A stretch of DNA of 64,000 bases from assembly GCA_037975125.1 (NCBI GenBank), contig CM075853.1, positions 51,714,458 to 51,778,457 of the forward strand, in the 5' to 3' direction. This document shows positions 12,721-23,867 of this stretch, one piece after another; position 1 is the stretch's first letter, and every line of letters begins with the position of its first letter. The stretch is from Latrodectus hesperus (lineage: Eukaryota > Arthropoda > Arachnida > Araneae > Theridiidae). A model generated the notes under the pieces. That model did not search any database. It was not told the origin of the DNA and saw nothing but the letters and a program-made list of their open reading frames with translations. Position numbers and translations under genes: made by a program.

Positions 12721-13369
12721 CTAGAAAATTTCTATATTTTTTACAACTTTAAAAAAATGGAAAAATTGTAAATGGTTATCACTTCTGTCTTCAAACGGCT
12801 GACAAAAAATGCAATTTTTTGATTAATGCAATTAATGATTGATTAATTCTTTTTTGATAATGATGCAATAACTGTAAATGTTCCTTTAAAAATGGATTTT
12901 ATTAATAAATCAAAAAACTCAATATGAAATTGTTTATCAATTAAAGTGTACTCGAAAATCAGATGGCGTAAATTCTCAATATTATGTTTCTCATCTTTAA
13001 AATAAAATCTATATCTGCTGTAAAATTAAGATTTTTTTTAGGAAAACTTCATAACAAAATTAATTTTTCCTTTACAACTTCAGATGTTCATAAAATAATT
13101 ACGATGGGCTTTTTTTAAAAATATTTCTACAATTTATAATTGAGTAATTTGTAAAAGAATATATTAAAACTATATACATGGCTTAGAAGCTTCTTTAGGA
13201 GAAACAATTAGTTTTTAAGATTATAATCTAAATATAAAATGATCATTTAAGTCACACAAAAATTTCAAATTTACTATATCCAGCAATTAAAAATGCAGAG
13301 CTCAGACAATGTAAGTTCTTAATTAAGCATATTTCCGAGTGATAATTAAGATACTTGTGTAAACTATTT

Positions 13370-13408
13370 AATTAAGGAAATTATCAGGAAAAGATAATTT
13401 CCTTAATT
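13370..13408. repeat. Perfect 16-bp inverted repeat, 7-nt loop
   Basis: Arms aattaaggaaattatc (13370-13385) and its exact complement (13393-13408), separated by aggaaaa. The hairpin is AT-rich but exact. Confidence 0.88.
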
Positions 13409-15405
13409 TATTGAATGTTTGTTTTATTAAATGATTTCCTTGGTGTATTGAATTGAATGTTCTTTTTATTCACTTAGACTAAAAATCTAGTTGAATAAAA
13501 ATAACAGTAATAATTTTTCAGAAGCAACGGTATAATACCAAAGAATATTTATTCAATATTTTAGAACTTTTTATGATATTGCAAGGGCTTTTTATCTGAG
13601 TGAAATATTTAACAATCCCTTTAGCATGTGTTAATTTTTAATTATTTCCCTCTTTCTACATTTATTTTAAGCTATTTTTATAATTTTAACTTTTTTATGA
13701 TTATTGTAATTATACCTTAAATCGCACCAACCACAATTAATATATTTAATAATTATTTTAAAAACAATCATTATAATGAATAAAATAATTATAACTCCTG
13801 AAATTATAATTATATTAAGGAGTGTATTTTTTTAACAAATAAAGCTAGCTTGATATTATATTTATAATTTGTTTTATGACTTATTTTACCAATAAGTTAC
13901 ATTTTAAGTCATATTAATAAATCAAGTTGATGTCTTTCACAAAAGATAAAAAAATGTGATATGATATTAAAAGCACCATAGAAAATTAGGTAATAATTTA
14001 ATGATATTTAGTTCAGCTACAAGAAACCATAAAAAAATTCAAAATACTTAAAATTAATAATTACACAAATTTTCTTAATAAAACATTTGGAAGAAAATGT
14101 ATATTGAACCAAATTAACTTAAGAATCTTTCTTTTTCTAATAATAATGTTAAATTTTTGGATCATCAATAATGGTAAATGTTTATTTATTCCGAAAATAA
14201 TAGGAAGGCGCGAACATTGCTTGCAGCAGATATGTTATAATTGTGTCGCATAATTAGTGGTATACATGTTTAGAAACTTTAGCACAACATATGTGTTGAA
14301 GAAATGAATAATTTGAAACGTTAGATAGGAATACATAACTTAAACAGTTTTGTTGCTTTGTTTATTAAAACACTGCCTCAAAAATTTTCGTGAAATCCAA
14401 GGAATTATATCTGCATAACAAACTGAATTTGAGAAATTATATTATAATTAAGTTTATTACATTTAACATGATTTGATTTTCTTATATTTTACTATTAATT
14501 TAATGTTTTATTGTATTTATAAGCCCCACATCAAAAGGGATGGATTTTCTATGAATATAAAAAATAGCGATCTTGCGTTAATGGCTTTCTAAAAATTTTT
14601 ATAGCGAAACTATAAGGAGTGAGAAAATATTTTTGGCTTCAAAGGCGGTGCATAAACAAATTTTTTTTGTTTTATATTTAATTATTTATAGAAAAATGGA
14701 TTTAGTAAAATTCAACAGACTTTAGGAAATCAAAAAAATGTTCTTAATCTTAAATTTTGGTAATTTATTTTATGAAAATGTTTTTTTACAAGTGGAAAAT
14801 AACAAGTTGATTTGAGTTATAAAATATTTAAAACTACTGAATCAACTTGCCTTTACTGTCGAATATTTTAATTCCAGTTGAAATGTCATTTTTAAGTAAT
14901 GCCTTTTGTAATTGTGGTTGTTGTATTATCATGTTGAAAATGCTTGATGTATGTATCATTAAATATTTTAATAAAAAAAAATTAATTGATAATTTTTCAT
15001 ACTTTTAAACATTGAAATAATAATATGTTAAAGAAAATCTCTTATTTTTGAAGTGCTGATATTTTATGAAAATATTTAATAGATTTTAGGAGTGCTCATT
15101 ATTAAATTTTGCAAGCATAAATAGAGTAATCGTACAAAAAATTGAGGGGAAAAGTCTACAACATTTAAAGCTAGTCTTTATTAATCAAAGATTATTAGCT
15201 TCTATTTGTGGGAATGTGTTGTTGATCGAGAAATTATCTTTTGTTTGAGTACTCATTACAACTATACATTAAACTTAGTGGAGATCACTGCTTTGAAGCA
15301 GCAACCAGAGTGTCAGTTTATGACAATTTTGTGTTAAATTTTTATTCGTCATTAGTGTTGCCATAAGCTGGCTTCAAGATAAGTTGATTATAATTTACAG
15401 TCGTT

Positions 15406-15454
15406 TGTACTACCTACAGTGTAGGTAGTACATCCTGGTGTAGGTCCTACACCA
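15406..15454. repeat. Two adjacent near-perfect palindromes
   Basis: Palindrome 1 (15406-15432) has 13-bp arms, tgtactacctaca and tgtaggtagtaca, around a single G. Palindrome 2 (15436-15454) has 9-bp arms, tggtgtagg and cctacacca, around a single T. Only three bases separate them and both share the ctac/gtag theme. They are GC-richer than the surroundings. Confidence 0.92.
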
Positions 15455-16618
15455 TCAAGTCACTCGGGCTCTATATATCAGAAAGCAACTGATTTATCAT
15501 ATGCTGCACGATTTTCCCTGCAATATTTACATTTAAAGGATTTTAAAAAATCTGATATCTTCGAATATTTTAAGGTCGCCAGAATTTGATCCGTTGGAGG
15601 ACATATAAGACAGAAGCACATATATGACTTTGCCACCTAGGAGTATATTAAGCTAGTTCAATAATCAAGGTTTTCAGAAAGAGGGCTGTTTCTAAATTTC
15701 CTAACATACTTATAAAACTGAAACAGATAAAAAAAGATGCTATTAATAAGTTGATTATAAACCTTTTACACAAATAGCGCAGTTTTTCTTTTATCTTATT
15801 TGTGTACATTTAAAAGCAATACAATAAGTAAAGCCAAAGTACAAATTCTAGCTTTACAGTTCACATTCATAAGCATTTTTAAATGTTTAGTAAGATTGTT
15901 ATTTATGAAATAAAAATGAATAATTTGAAATATCTAATTCAAAATAGCTGTCAAGCCGTCAGTACATAATGAATATAACTTTTGTATTTTTAATTTTATT
16001 TTTTATTAAGCTTTCTATTATGATAATTCTTGAAGATTTTGACATAATTAGGTATTTTGGTGGCATATCAATTAATATTAAATCATATTTTGGTTGTAGT
16101 ACGTACCAGCTGGATATCAAATTTGAAAAATAACTTAAGTAGAGTTTCACAATTTCCTCGGCAATTTAACGTCAACAGAACGAGATAGCCCTCCCTCAAA
16201 GTGCTGCGTTTCCATTTTTATTTTAAAAGATACAATCCTAGCAAAAAACAATGGCGCTAAAACCAGGCAATCATTTCCTGCCAGCCTATTCCAGTTCAGG
16301 CCTACATATGATCATGTTCTTTTATTGTGTCTTTGTATTGTGTGGAGTCAAGGGTTATAGTTTATGTTTTAAACTTTCATTGTGTGTGTGTGAATCTGTA
16401 AGGAGTTTAACTATTTTTCCTATAACTTCAATATTACAATTCAAATTTAATTTATTTAATAAAATATATCAAATGAATAAGAAAAAAATGCAAAAGAAAT
16501 AATAGTAGCTTCCCGGTCAAACATGTTATCTTAATTTAGTATAGCCTGGCAGTCATATAGCAGTCCATTTTTTGTTCTCTTTTGAAAATGAAATCTAGAA
16601 AAGAGGATTATATACATG

Positions 16619-16920
16619 TCATTTAATAATATGAGCAATTTTCTTGCTTATATACGCCGTTTGCTCAGCAGTTGTGCCAGTGTCAAACAATGCCACTTTT
16701 GCATTGTTGTATTCAGCATAGTAGTTAATTTTTGATGGATTTTTTACAAAATTTCTGCTGACATTATTATCTTTTCAAATGTTTTAATAAGTTTTCCCAT
16801 GTCACTGTTAAAACATTAGCTGGCTTCCCTTTGACATAAAGGTCGTGGTCTGAATATTCATTAGCTAGTTGATTAGTTACGACATTTATGAATAACATGG
16901 ACAGGGTAATTTTATAGACT
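16619..16920 (-). pseudogene. Decayed protein-like stretch with a DTG motif
   Basis: Read on the minus strand, two frames look like protein remnants. The upstream part (about 16920 to 16770) reads NVVTNQLANEYSDHDLYVKG, then text ending LLKHLKR before two stops. After a frame change, about 16765 to 16622 reads on to VALFDTGTTAEQTAYISKK and stops at 16619. A D-T-G triplet after a hydrophobic run is typical of aspartic proteases, and a following YISKK resembles the protease region of BEL/Pao retrotransposons, but I could not match the rest. The motif Asp codon is at 16682-16684. It could equally be a relic of some other transposon protein. The coding nature is suggested by amino-acid texture only. 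Confidence 0.35.
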
Positions 16921-16966
16921 GCATGCCTAACTGAGTATCAGCTTATATAGGATATTATTAGGAATA

Positions 16967-17240
16967 GCCGCCCAACTTGTCTAGTGGTTAGCGTGCCTGA
17001 CTGCGGATAGGGATTCCCTGGGTTCGAATCCCTGTTCCGGGCATGGATCTACTTTCTCTCTCTCTCTCTCTCTCTATCCTGTCTTTGTCCTTTCCTTGTG
17101 TGAATGGATGCCTACCCTATGAACGGGTACCTCTGGCATGTGTGTAATGAGGAAGTTGGACTCCACACCTAATATGGTTCAGTTGTAAAAGTGGAGCAGC
17201 GCACCCCATAATGCCAGCTTAGGTGGCACACGACAACAAC
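16967..17240 (+). mobile_element. tRNA-derived SINE, type B, full length
   Basis: A 274-bp element. The tRNA-like head has an A-box-like segment near 16977-16987 (gtctagtgg) and a perfect B box at 17021-17031 (ggttcgaatcc). A (CT)n run follows the head at about 17054-17074, then a unique body ending in a CAA repeat (cgacaacaac). It is bounded by an exact 9-bp target duplication, attaggaat, at 16957-16965 and 17241-17249. The head resembles that of the family A SINEs but the body and tail differ, so it is a different family sharing a related tRNA-like 5' module. Confidence 0.9.
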
Positions 17241-17249
17241 ATTAGGAAT

Positions 17250-18594
17250 TACTTCAATAAAAAGTTTTGAGGTAGCTTCTGATAATAATCTCAGTTTTAT
17301 TATTATGACTATTTCCACCATTAATTGAGAATCAGTCAATTTATTGCCATAAATTGTAATCTTATGTTAATTTAAATTAACATTATGCATATGAAATATT
17401 CGATTGGCATATCACATATTTTCTAGATGCATACATTCTTAGAACAGAATGTGTATTATTTAAAAATATAATATTATTAGTTAAATTATTATAATTGAAT
17501 ATTTTTATATAAGTACTACTAATTCAGATATTTAACTATATAATGACTGTTTTTAATGATGCATGTGCTAAATATATTTGATACCTTTAGTAAAAACTTT
17601 TAAAATCTTGCTAAAACTTTGTATTAAGGCCAATTTTACACATAAGGAATGTTTATTGCATGTTGAATATTTTTATTATGAAATCCAAACAAGAAGGCAT
17701 ATTTTTTATGAGTAGCTCCATAATTTCCTTTGTACTTAAAACTGAACCAATATAAAAAAAAGTGTTTAATTTTGAACATTTTTCTAATTGGAAGTCTGAA
17801 TCTACAACTAACAGTCGAAAGAAACAGGTAGTTCAAAATTTCTTCATAAGATAAGATACATAGATACGCATATTAACAAAAATTAGAATGTCAAACTTTT
17901 GATCCACAATTGACACTTTTACATAGTATGGAAGCTTTTTCTCTTCCTGTACCTCAATAGTATATTTGCTTTCTTTCAGGAACTATTTTTCCTTGTGACA
18001 GAAAAAGGAAATTTCATTTCTGTCATTTATGAGAGTGCTTTCGAGCAAATATTTCAATCATGTCATTCAGTTTGACAAATAAATGGACGATTTTTAGCAG
18101 AACAATTGAATGTAGTATATATATAGTTTTGAAAATTTTCTGATTGATTTAAAATATATAAGCACTTTTTTTTTCTCAAAACCTTTTACTGAAGTAATTC
18201 ATTTTTTTGTCATGAATATTTTATTATTATACGTTTAATCAATACACTGAAGTTAATAAGCATTTCTCTAATTTTCTTAGTTTAAAAAGTACTTAAGACA
18301 GACTTCAATTTTCCGAGCTCTTGCAACCATAAAAAAGGGTCAATAGATTCTGGTTTTTAAATAAAATAGAGCAGTTGCACTTAAACATTTCAGTTTTGCG
18401 ATGCACATTAACAAAAAATATTTTGTGCCATTCATTTCATACAATTTAAAGGGTTTCATAGAAGGTGATTTAATATGCTTAAAATTTTTTTGCATATTAA
18501 TTGATGTAACTTTTCAAGTAACACATGTTCTTATTTAAATAAATAAAGATGTTTAATTTAAATGCAGATTAAGGTATTTTTAATATACTCTTGT
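17250..18594. other. AT-rich stretch, nothing recognised
   Basis: About 1.3 kb of AT-rich DNA between the type B SINE and the truncated LINE. I see no gene, element end or structured repeat. Confidence 0.5.
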
Positions 18595-18608
18595 GAGAAT
18601 ATACTATA

Positions 18609-18919
18609 CTAATTCTGAGCTCTATAAACTATATAAAGAACCAGATATTGTTAAATTTATCTCAATACAGAGATTAAAATGGGCAGGACATTTGAGCCGG
18701 ATGAACGACAATCGGGTGACAAAAAATTTTTCTTGGCTCGCCCCATTGGCACCAAAAGAAGAGGACGACCGAAACTCCGATGGCGTGACTGCCTTGAAAA
18801 CGACCTAAAAACACTAAAAGTGACAACCTGGATGACCTTGTCCAAAAATAGGGGGTCCTGGTATGCACTTCTGAGGAAGGCAAAGGCCCACCCTGGGCTG
18901 TCAGGCCAATGTAGAAGAA
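18609..18919 (+). mobile_element. 5'-truncated non-LTR retrotransposon (LINE) with target duplication
   Basis: A 311-bp insertion flanked by an exact 14-bp direct repeat, gagaatatactata, at 18595-18608 and 18920-18933. It carries only the last part of a LINE open reading frame and ends in a short AGA repeat. 5' truncation plus a target-site duplication is the expected result of incomplete target-primed reverse transcription. The protein text is of the RTE/Bov-B-like endonuclease-reverse-transcriptase type. It probably inserted fairly recently, because the duplication has not diverged. Confidence 0.9.
18611..18919 (+). pseudogene. LINE ORF2 C-terminus, frameshifted
   Basis: The extreme C-terminus of a reverse-transcriptase polyprotein, downstream of the catalytic domains. 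The first frame reads ELYKLYKEPDIVKF and RLKWAGHLSRMNDNR. A one-base loss in the A run at 18721-18726 shifts the frame, and it continues as FFLARPIGTKRRGRPKLRW, then a tryptophan-containing segment ending KAKAHPGLSGQ at about 18909. The motifs RLKWAGH, RRGRPKLRW and AKAHPGL are characteristic of the tail of arthropod RTE-like elements. The enzymatic core is missing, so no function is possible. Confidence 0.85.
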
Positions 18920-20209
18920 GAGAATATACTATAATATTAAATATTTACCTTTTGGATATACTCACAAAATATATAGAAATGAATTTCTTTCGTAAAGTTG
19001 AAATTTATGTGAATTTTAAATTAATCTGCTTAAGAATTAGAATAAGGCTTATTTCAACCATTTATCTCAGCCATCAAATTCCGAATTCATGATGTCTTTT
19101 TCTAAGCAAGAGATGTTTTTGTGGTCAAATTATAGTGACAAATGATATATAAATAGAGAATTAATTTTACAGCATGCAGTAAATAGCATTAACATTTGCT
19201 CTCGGGGATTTTTTTACTTAGTAGAAAATTTAAACTTTTCATATTTCATTTTATTGAACATATTTTTCGGTAGTCAATTTGTTAATTAATGCATTTTTTA
19301 AAACAAATTGTTAAAGAGTTTTCTGCTTTGAAATGTCTCTTCAGCTGCTATAAAACAGTATAAATATGTGTATAAAGTTTTATTGTTTGAAATTAAGAAA
19401 TTGTAGATTTTAAATAAAATGTGCTTGAAGATTAAAATACATCAATGTGTACTATTGTGTTTAATATTAAATTATCAGTAGACATTTACTGTTTTAATTT
19501 GAATAAAGACTAAAAAAATTATCAAAACTATTTTTATTAATTTCTTAAAAACTTTTTTTTAATTCTAAAAATTCATTCTTAATACATGCATTGCAATTGT
19601 TCAATGTTAATTAAAGAATAATTGCATTTTACTCTACATGCTGAATGTGAAAAAATAAAAGTTAAAATCATCAAAATATGTTAATTTCCTCACCAAAAAT
19701 CCTGTTCAAAAAGTTAATAATGTGAAGAGTTTTCAAATGTAAATTTTATTCATGATAGCAATAAACAAAGTAATTAATTAATAATTCTAAGAGATCAATG
19801 AATATTTTTAAAAGATATATTAAATTTGCATCAAAGGAATCACGTTTATCCTTGAGTTAATATACATAAGTTGAATCTAATTCATATATAATTTACTAAT
19901 TAATTGTTTATTTTCTTCCGTCAAAAATAATAGATGATCAATTATTGATTTATGACAATGAAGCAAAAACAAAAATTAGTTTGAATAATAAGACTATGTA
20001 CTTGTCCATAAATGACAAACATACATTGAGCTGCATAAAAGGGTAGCCTTGTCTTGTCAAATTTTAAGAAGACTTTCATGCATAGAATCATCTTAAAAAA
20101 ATTATTAAAAATTTCTACAAACATCCTAATCTTCAATAACCTTACATTTTTTTCTGTAAGCCATTTGGATACATTTTTAAAAACTTTTAACATCAATACA
20201 AAGCACACA

Positions 20210-20324
<115 letters not shown>

Positions 20325-22559
20325 CGTTTTCATGTATTTCTATGATACCATCATGGTTTGAAAAAGCATGCTTCTTCTCCAAGGACAACAGCATTACTCC
20401 TATCTGTCAGACATTTTCTCGTCTCAGAGTTTTGAATAATCGTGCAACTTTCAGTTCTCTTTCCACAAACAAGCAAAACAGAAGTTTCTGCTCAAAGCAT
20501 ATGACCACACACACACACTATGATGTCAGTGAGCCTCACGTCCCTGACTTAAAAAGTCATTCACGTCAAAATATGAAAAAAGGAATTATTTGGAAAGGCT
20601 GTTTAAAAAGTACATAACAAATGCCTGCATGAGGAGGAGCTGGTTAAGTGACATGACAAGGATTTTGGCTGTAATTTTTTATTAAACGTGGTAGAGTTTA
20701 TTTCTTTCCAAAATATGCCCAGTGATTTGAGCTGTAGTGAATGCAATATTTCTATTCTTTGACAAGGCTCTTTTTTCATCGCAGGAAGGTTACACATGAT
20801 AAAACGTGAAAGTAATTTGCTTAGATCTTCGCAGTTTAAAGAGAGACTCATCTTGGAAATGACAAATTGTCCTGGAAATAGAATCTAATGAAGTCGATTT
20901 GTTCAACGTGTCTTGTAAATCTCTCATATCTCATAAACGAACAAAGGAAAGAAAAAAACCTTAAGGAATTGACAAAAATGGACTGCGACATTTATGCAAT
21001 ATTTTTGGAGTTGAAGCATGAAATTATTTCCTTAAGAAATCATTTTTAATGTCCTTTTAATAATCTTAATTTTTAGAAATAAACTCATTTGAAATTCGCA
21101 AAGTTCAATTTCATTTTTAAAAATTCAGAATTTATAAGACAAATAAAAATTTTAATTATGAAACTAAGCACATATGTATAAATATATACGGAACTGACCG
21201 AATTACTTTTTTTTTTGAATTTTATGGCAAGTCAGTTTTAATTTTTAAAATATATATTCATCATAAATCAAATGTCCTAACCTTAGAATTTAACTATCAT
21301 GATATTTTATATCATGGAAAATCTAATAAACACTCCAAAATAACTTTTGACGACAGTATAAGATAGTATGCCAAAGGCAATTATCGTAAACAGAGTGATT
21401 ATTTTGGATAAAAATAAGGTAAATCGTATAACATTTTAGAAAAGATTTAAATGGTTATGGTGAATAAATGATGGTGTATTTTTGTTAAAAATGTTTATAT
21501 CTTGAAGTAAAACCATAACTAAAATTGTGAAGAAATTGAATTAAGGGCTGTTGCTAGATTTTAATGATAAAAAATAACTTCAATTTTTTTAAGTGGATAA
21601 ATTTTTTATTTAAAAATGAATTTAATGTTCAATGATTTGTTGAGGTTTTAGTTACATATCTTATATTAACTAAGAAATACATTAACAAACCAAAAAATCA
21701 TAATTTTTAAATTTATTGCATTTAATTTAAACAAGAATGACAAATGTTTGGAGAAATTTCTTAACAAAAATTGATTAAATGTTTAACTCTATTAATGTAA
21801 AAATTAAAACTCTGTGAGAAAGAACATTAAAAATGAAACATAAGAAAAACATAAATAAATTTTTGTGTAACATAGCATAATTAAAAGAGAGTTTCTAATG
21901 TTTCAACAATCATTCCATAACAATTCAGTAAGTCGTCACATAAAAGAAAGTAAAAACATATTGTTTTCATTTTGCGCCAAAGAACTGTAGTTAATTTCAT
22001 TTTTTTCATGGAAACAATTTTATTTCTTTATTCTCTATTAAAGAAAGTATATATTCGTATATGTATGCAGATATTATAGACATATGTAAATATATATACC
22101 TGATATTTTTAAGCTACATATAAACTAAAATATAATTTATTCTTTTTTAAAAAGTTAACCACTTATTCTATGTGAATATTTTTCTACAGAGCCATAGCTT
22201 AAAATCAAATAAATTAAGAACAAACACTGGATTTTAAGAAGGGAACGCATTTTTGGGACGAGAAGAAAAAAGTTAACTGGTTCAAAACGTAATTCAAATT
22301 ATGTCAAAACCTTCTTGTTTACACATAATTACTATTTAGGATAATTTTATGATCTCTCAAATTTATACCGCACGTTGAGAATGTTCAGCGTAAGATGAGT
22401 TAAAAACCAATAAGTCCACTCGTGCTCTGAAAGAAATGAATTGCAATATTATGCATACAGGTGTTTGAACAGAAAAAAATATTGTCGAAATCTATATGTA
22501 AATAATATTCTCCAACATGGCAAGAAAAGAAATTAGAACGCAAATTTTATTCTTTTGCT

Positions 22560-22960
22560 TCAAGGCATTGGCATTTACCGGAAACCGAGCGTCTAAAAGG
22601 GCAATTAGAAAGTAGTTCGAAATGGAGAAACACGCTTTAAATGGCCCCTTCGGTTCTCTGTTTTAGACTAATTGCTTATCTTTTGTCAATCAAGCTATCT
22701 TTAACGCATGATATCATTAAGGTATAATTAGTCATTTCGCGTTCATTGAAGATTCCATGTAGAATTCTTCTTATTGTCAATGTTGATTTCCTTGTACGAT
22801 TGAGAGAAATCTACATTCTTCCATTTGAAGTCAAACAAGAAGAACGATAATTCTTCTTGAGCCACAACCAATCGTGACTCATCTGCAGCCATAATAGCCA
22901 TTTTTTGATTAATGATATACCACCTAGAGGATTAATTCTTCTTTTGGAGATTCATTGACA
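22560..22960. promoter_or_regulatory. Candidate non-coding regulatory block
   Basis: About 400 bp, GC-richer than its flanks, with no credible frame. It contains an ETS-like core (accggaaacc near 22577), facing homeodomain-type cores caattag (near 22601) and ctaattg (near 22668), and several further TAAT words. Regulatory function is inferred only from composition and motif clustering. Confidence 0.22.
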
Positions 22961-23627
22961 GTTATGAATAAATACAGACACTGAAATCCGAATATATAAT
23001 GATAGTTAAAGCCGAAAACAAGAAAATTAGTTAAAATAAATTAAATTGTTATGAATATTCTGTAGTTGTAATATTTAAATTGTATCAGAACACGCTTTTT
23101 AATTTAAATAAAATTCATGTATGATAATTTTTAACTTTACCTGATAAATGTTAAATACTTAGTTATCAGAAATAATTTAACATTATTTATTCTTTCTTTT
23201 AAAATTTTGATGTTTGCACAATCAAATGATATCGTTCTTAAAGAAATTTATTATAAAATTGTATAGCTAGAATTTATATAAAAAATTATTAATTGCCTAT
23301 AAAAAATGCAAATCTGTAAAATAAATATAATTTTTTTTCTTCTATAAATGTCAACACCAATAACAAAAAAAGATTAATCTAAATATCTCATTATCATTTA
23401 TGCAATTAATTTATTCCAATTATTAGCTAGAGATAAAAGTAGATTTTTCTTAAAAAAGTTAAACAAAGATTTGCTAAAATTTAAATATAGGGCCACGTTT
23501 TTTGTAATTGCATTTATTTTTCAAAAATTTTAATATTACTTAACAATTGATTAACTTTATAATTAAATCAATAATTAACAAAATGATCTGATTTTCAAAA
23601 TTTCATTTATTTTTAGATATTTATGAC

Positions 23628-23860
23628 CGAAAACCCTGGGGTGTGAAACATATGTCCCGATTAGGTGGTCAGCTTAACGCGAAACCCCCAGTGTTTAGTT
23701 TTTAAGGATGCTTGGTACCCAGTTTTATAGACCCACTGAAGGAATGAAAGACTGAGTCGGCCTTGCCCAACCTGAAGATCGAACCTGCGCCGTTGGAGAC
23801 AAAGCTCTGTACGCTCACTACGCCAACAAAGCTCACTAAGCAACCGGGCTTCAAACTAAA
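23628..23860 (-). mobile_element. tRNA-derived SINE, type C
   Basis: Read on the minus strand, a tRNA-like head carries an A-box-like segment (complement of 23814-23825, tggcgtagtgag) and a B-box-like segment (complement of 23775-23785, ggttcgatctt). The body runs toward 23628 and ends near cacaccccagggttttcg. A 7-bp direct repeat, ttatgac, lies at 23621-23627 and 23861-23867 and may be the target duplication. A 60-codon minus-strand frame inside it is a by-product. The boundaries are less certain than for families A, B and D. Confidence 0.7.
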
Positions 23861-23867
23861 TTATGAC

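Noticed and set aside
20330..20900. GC-richer segment beyond the (TA)n array as a coding exon
   Set aside because: Frames on both strands are short and unrecognised, and the plus frame is an extension of the dinucleotide array.
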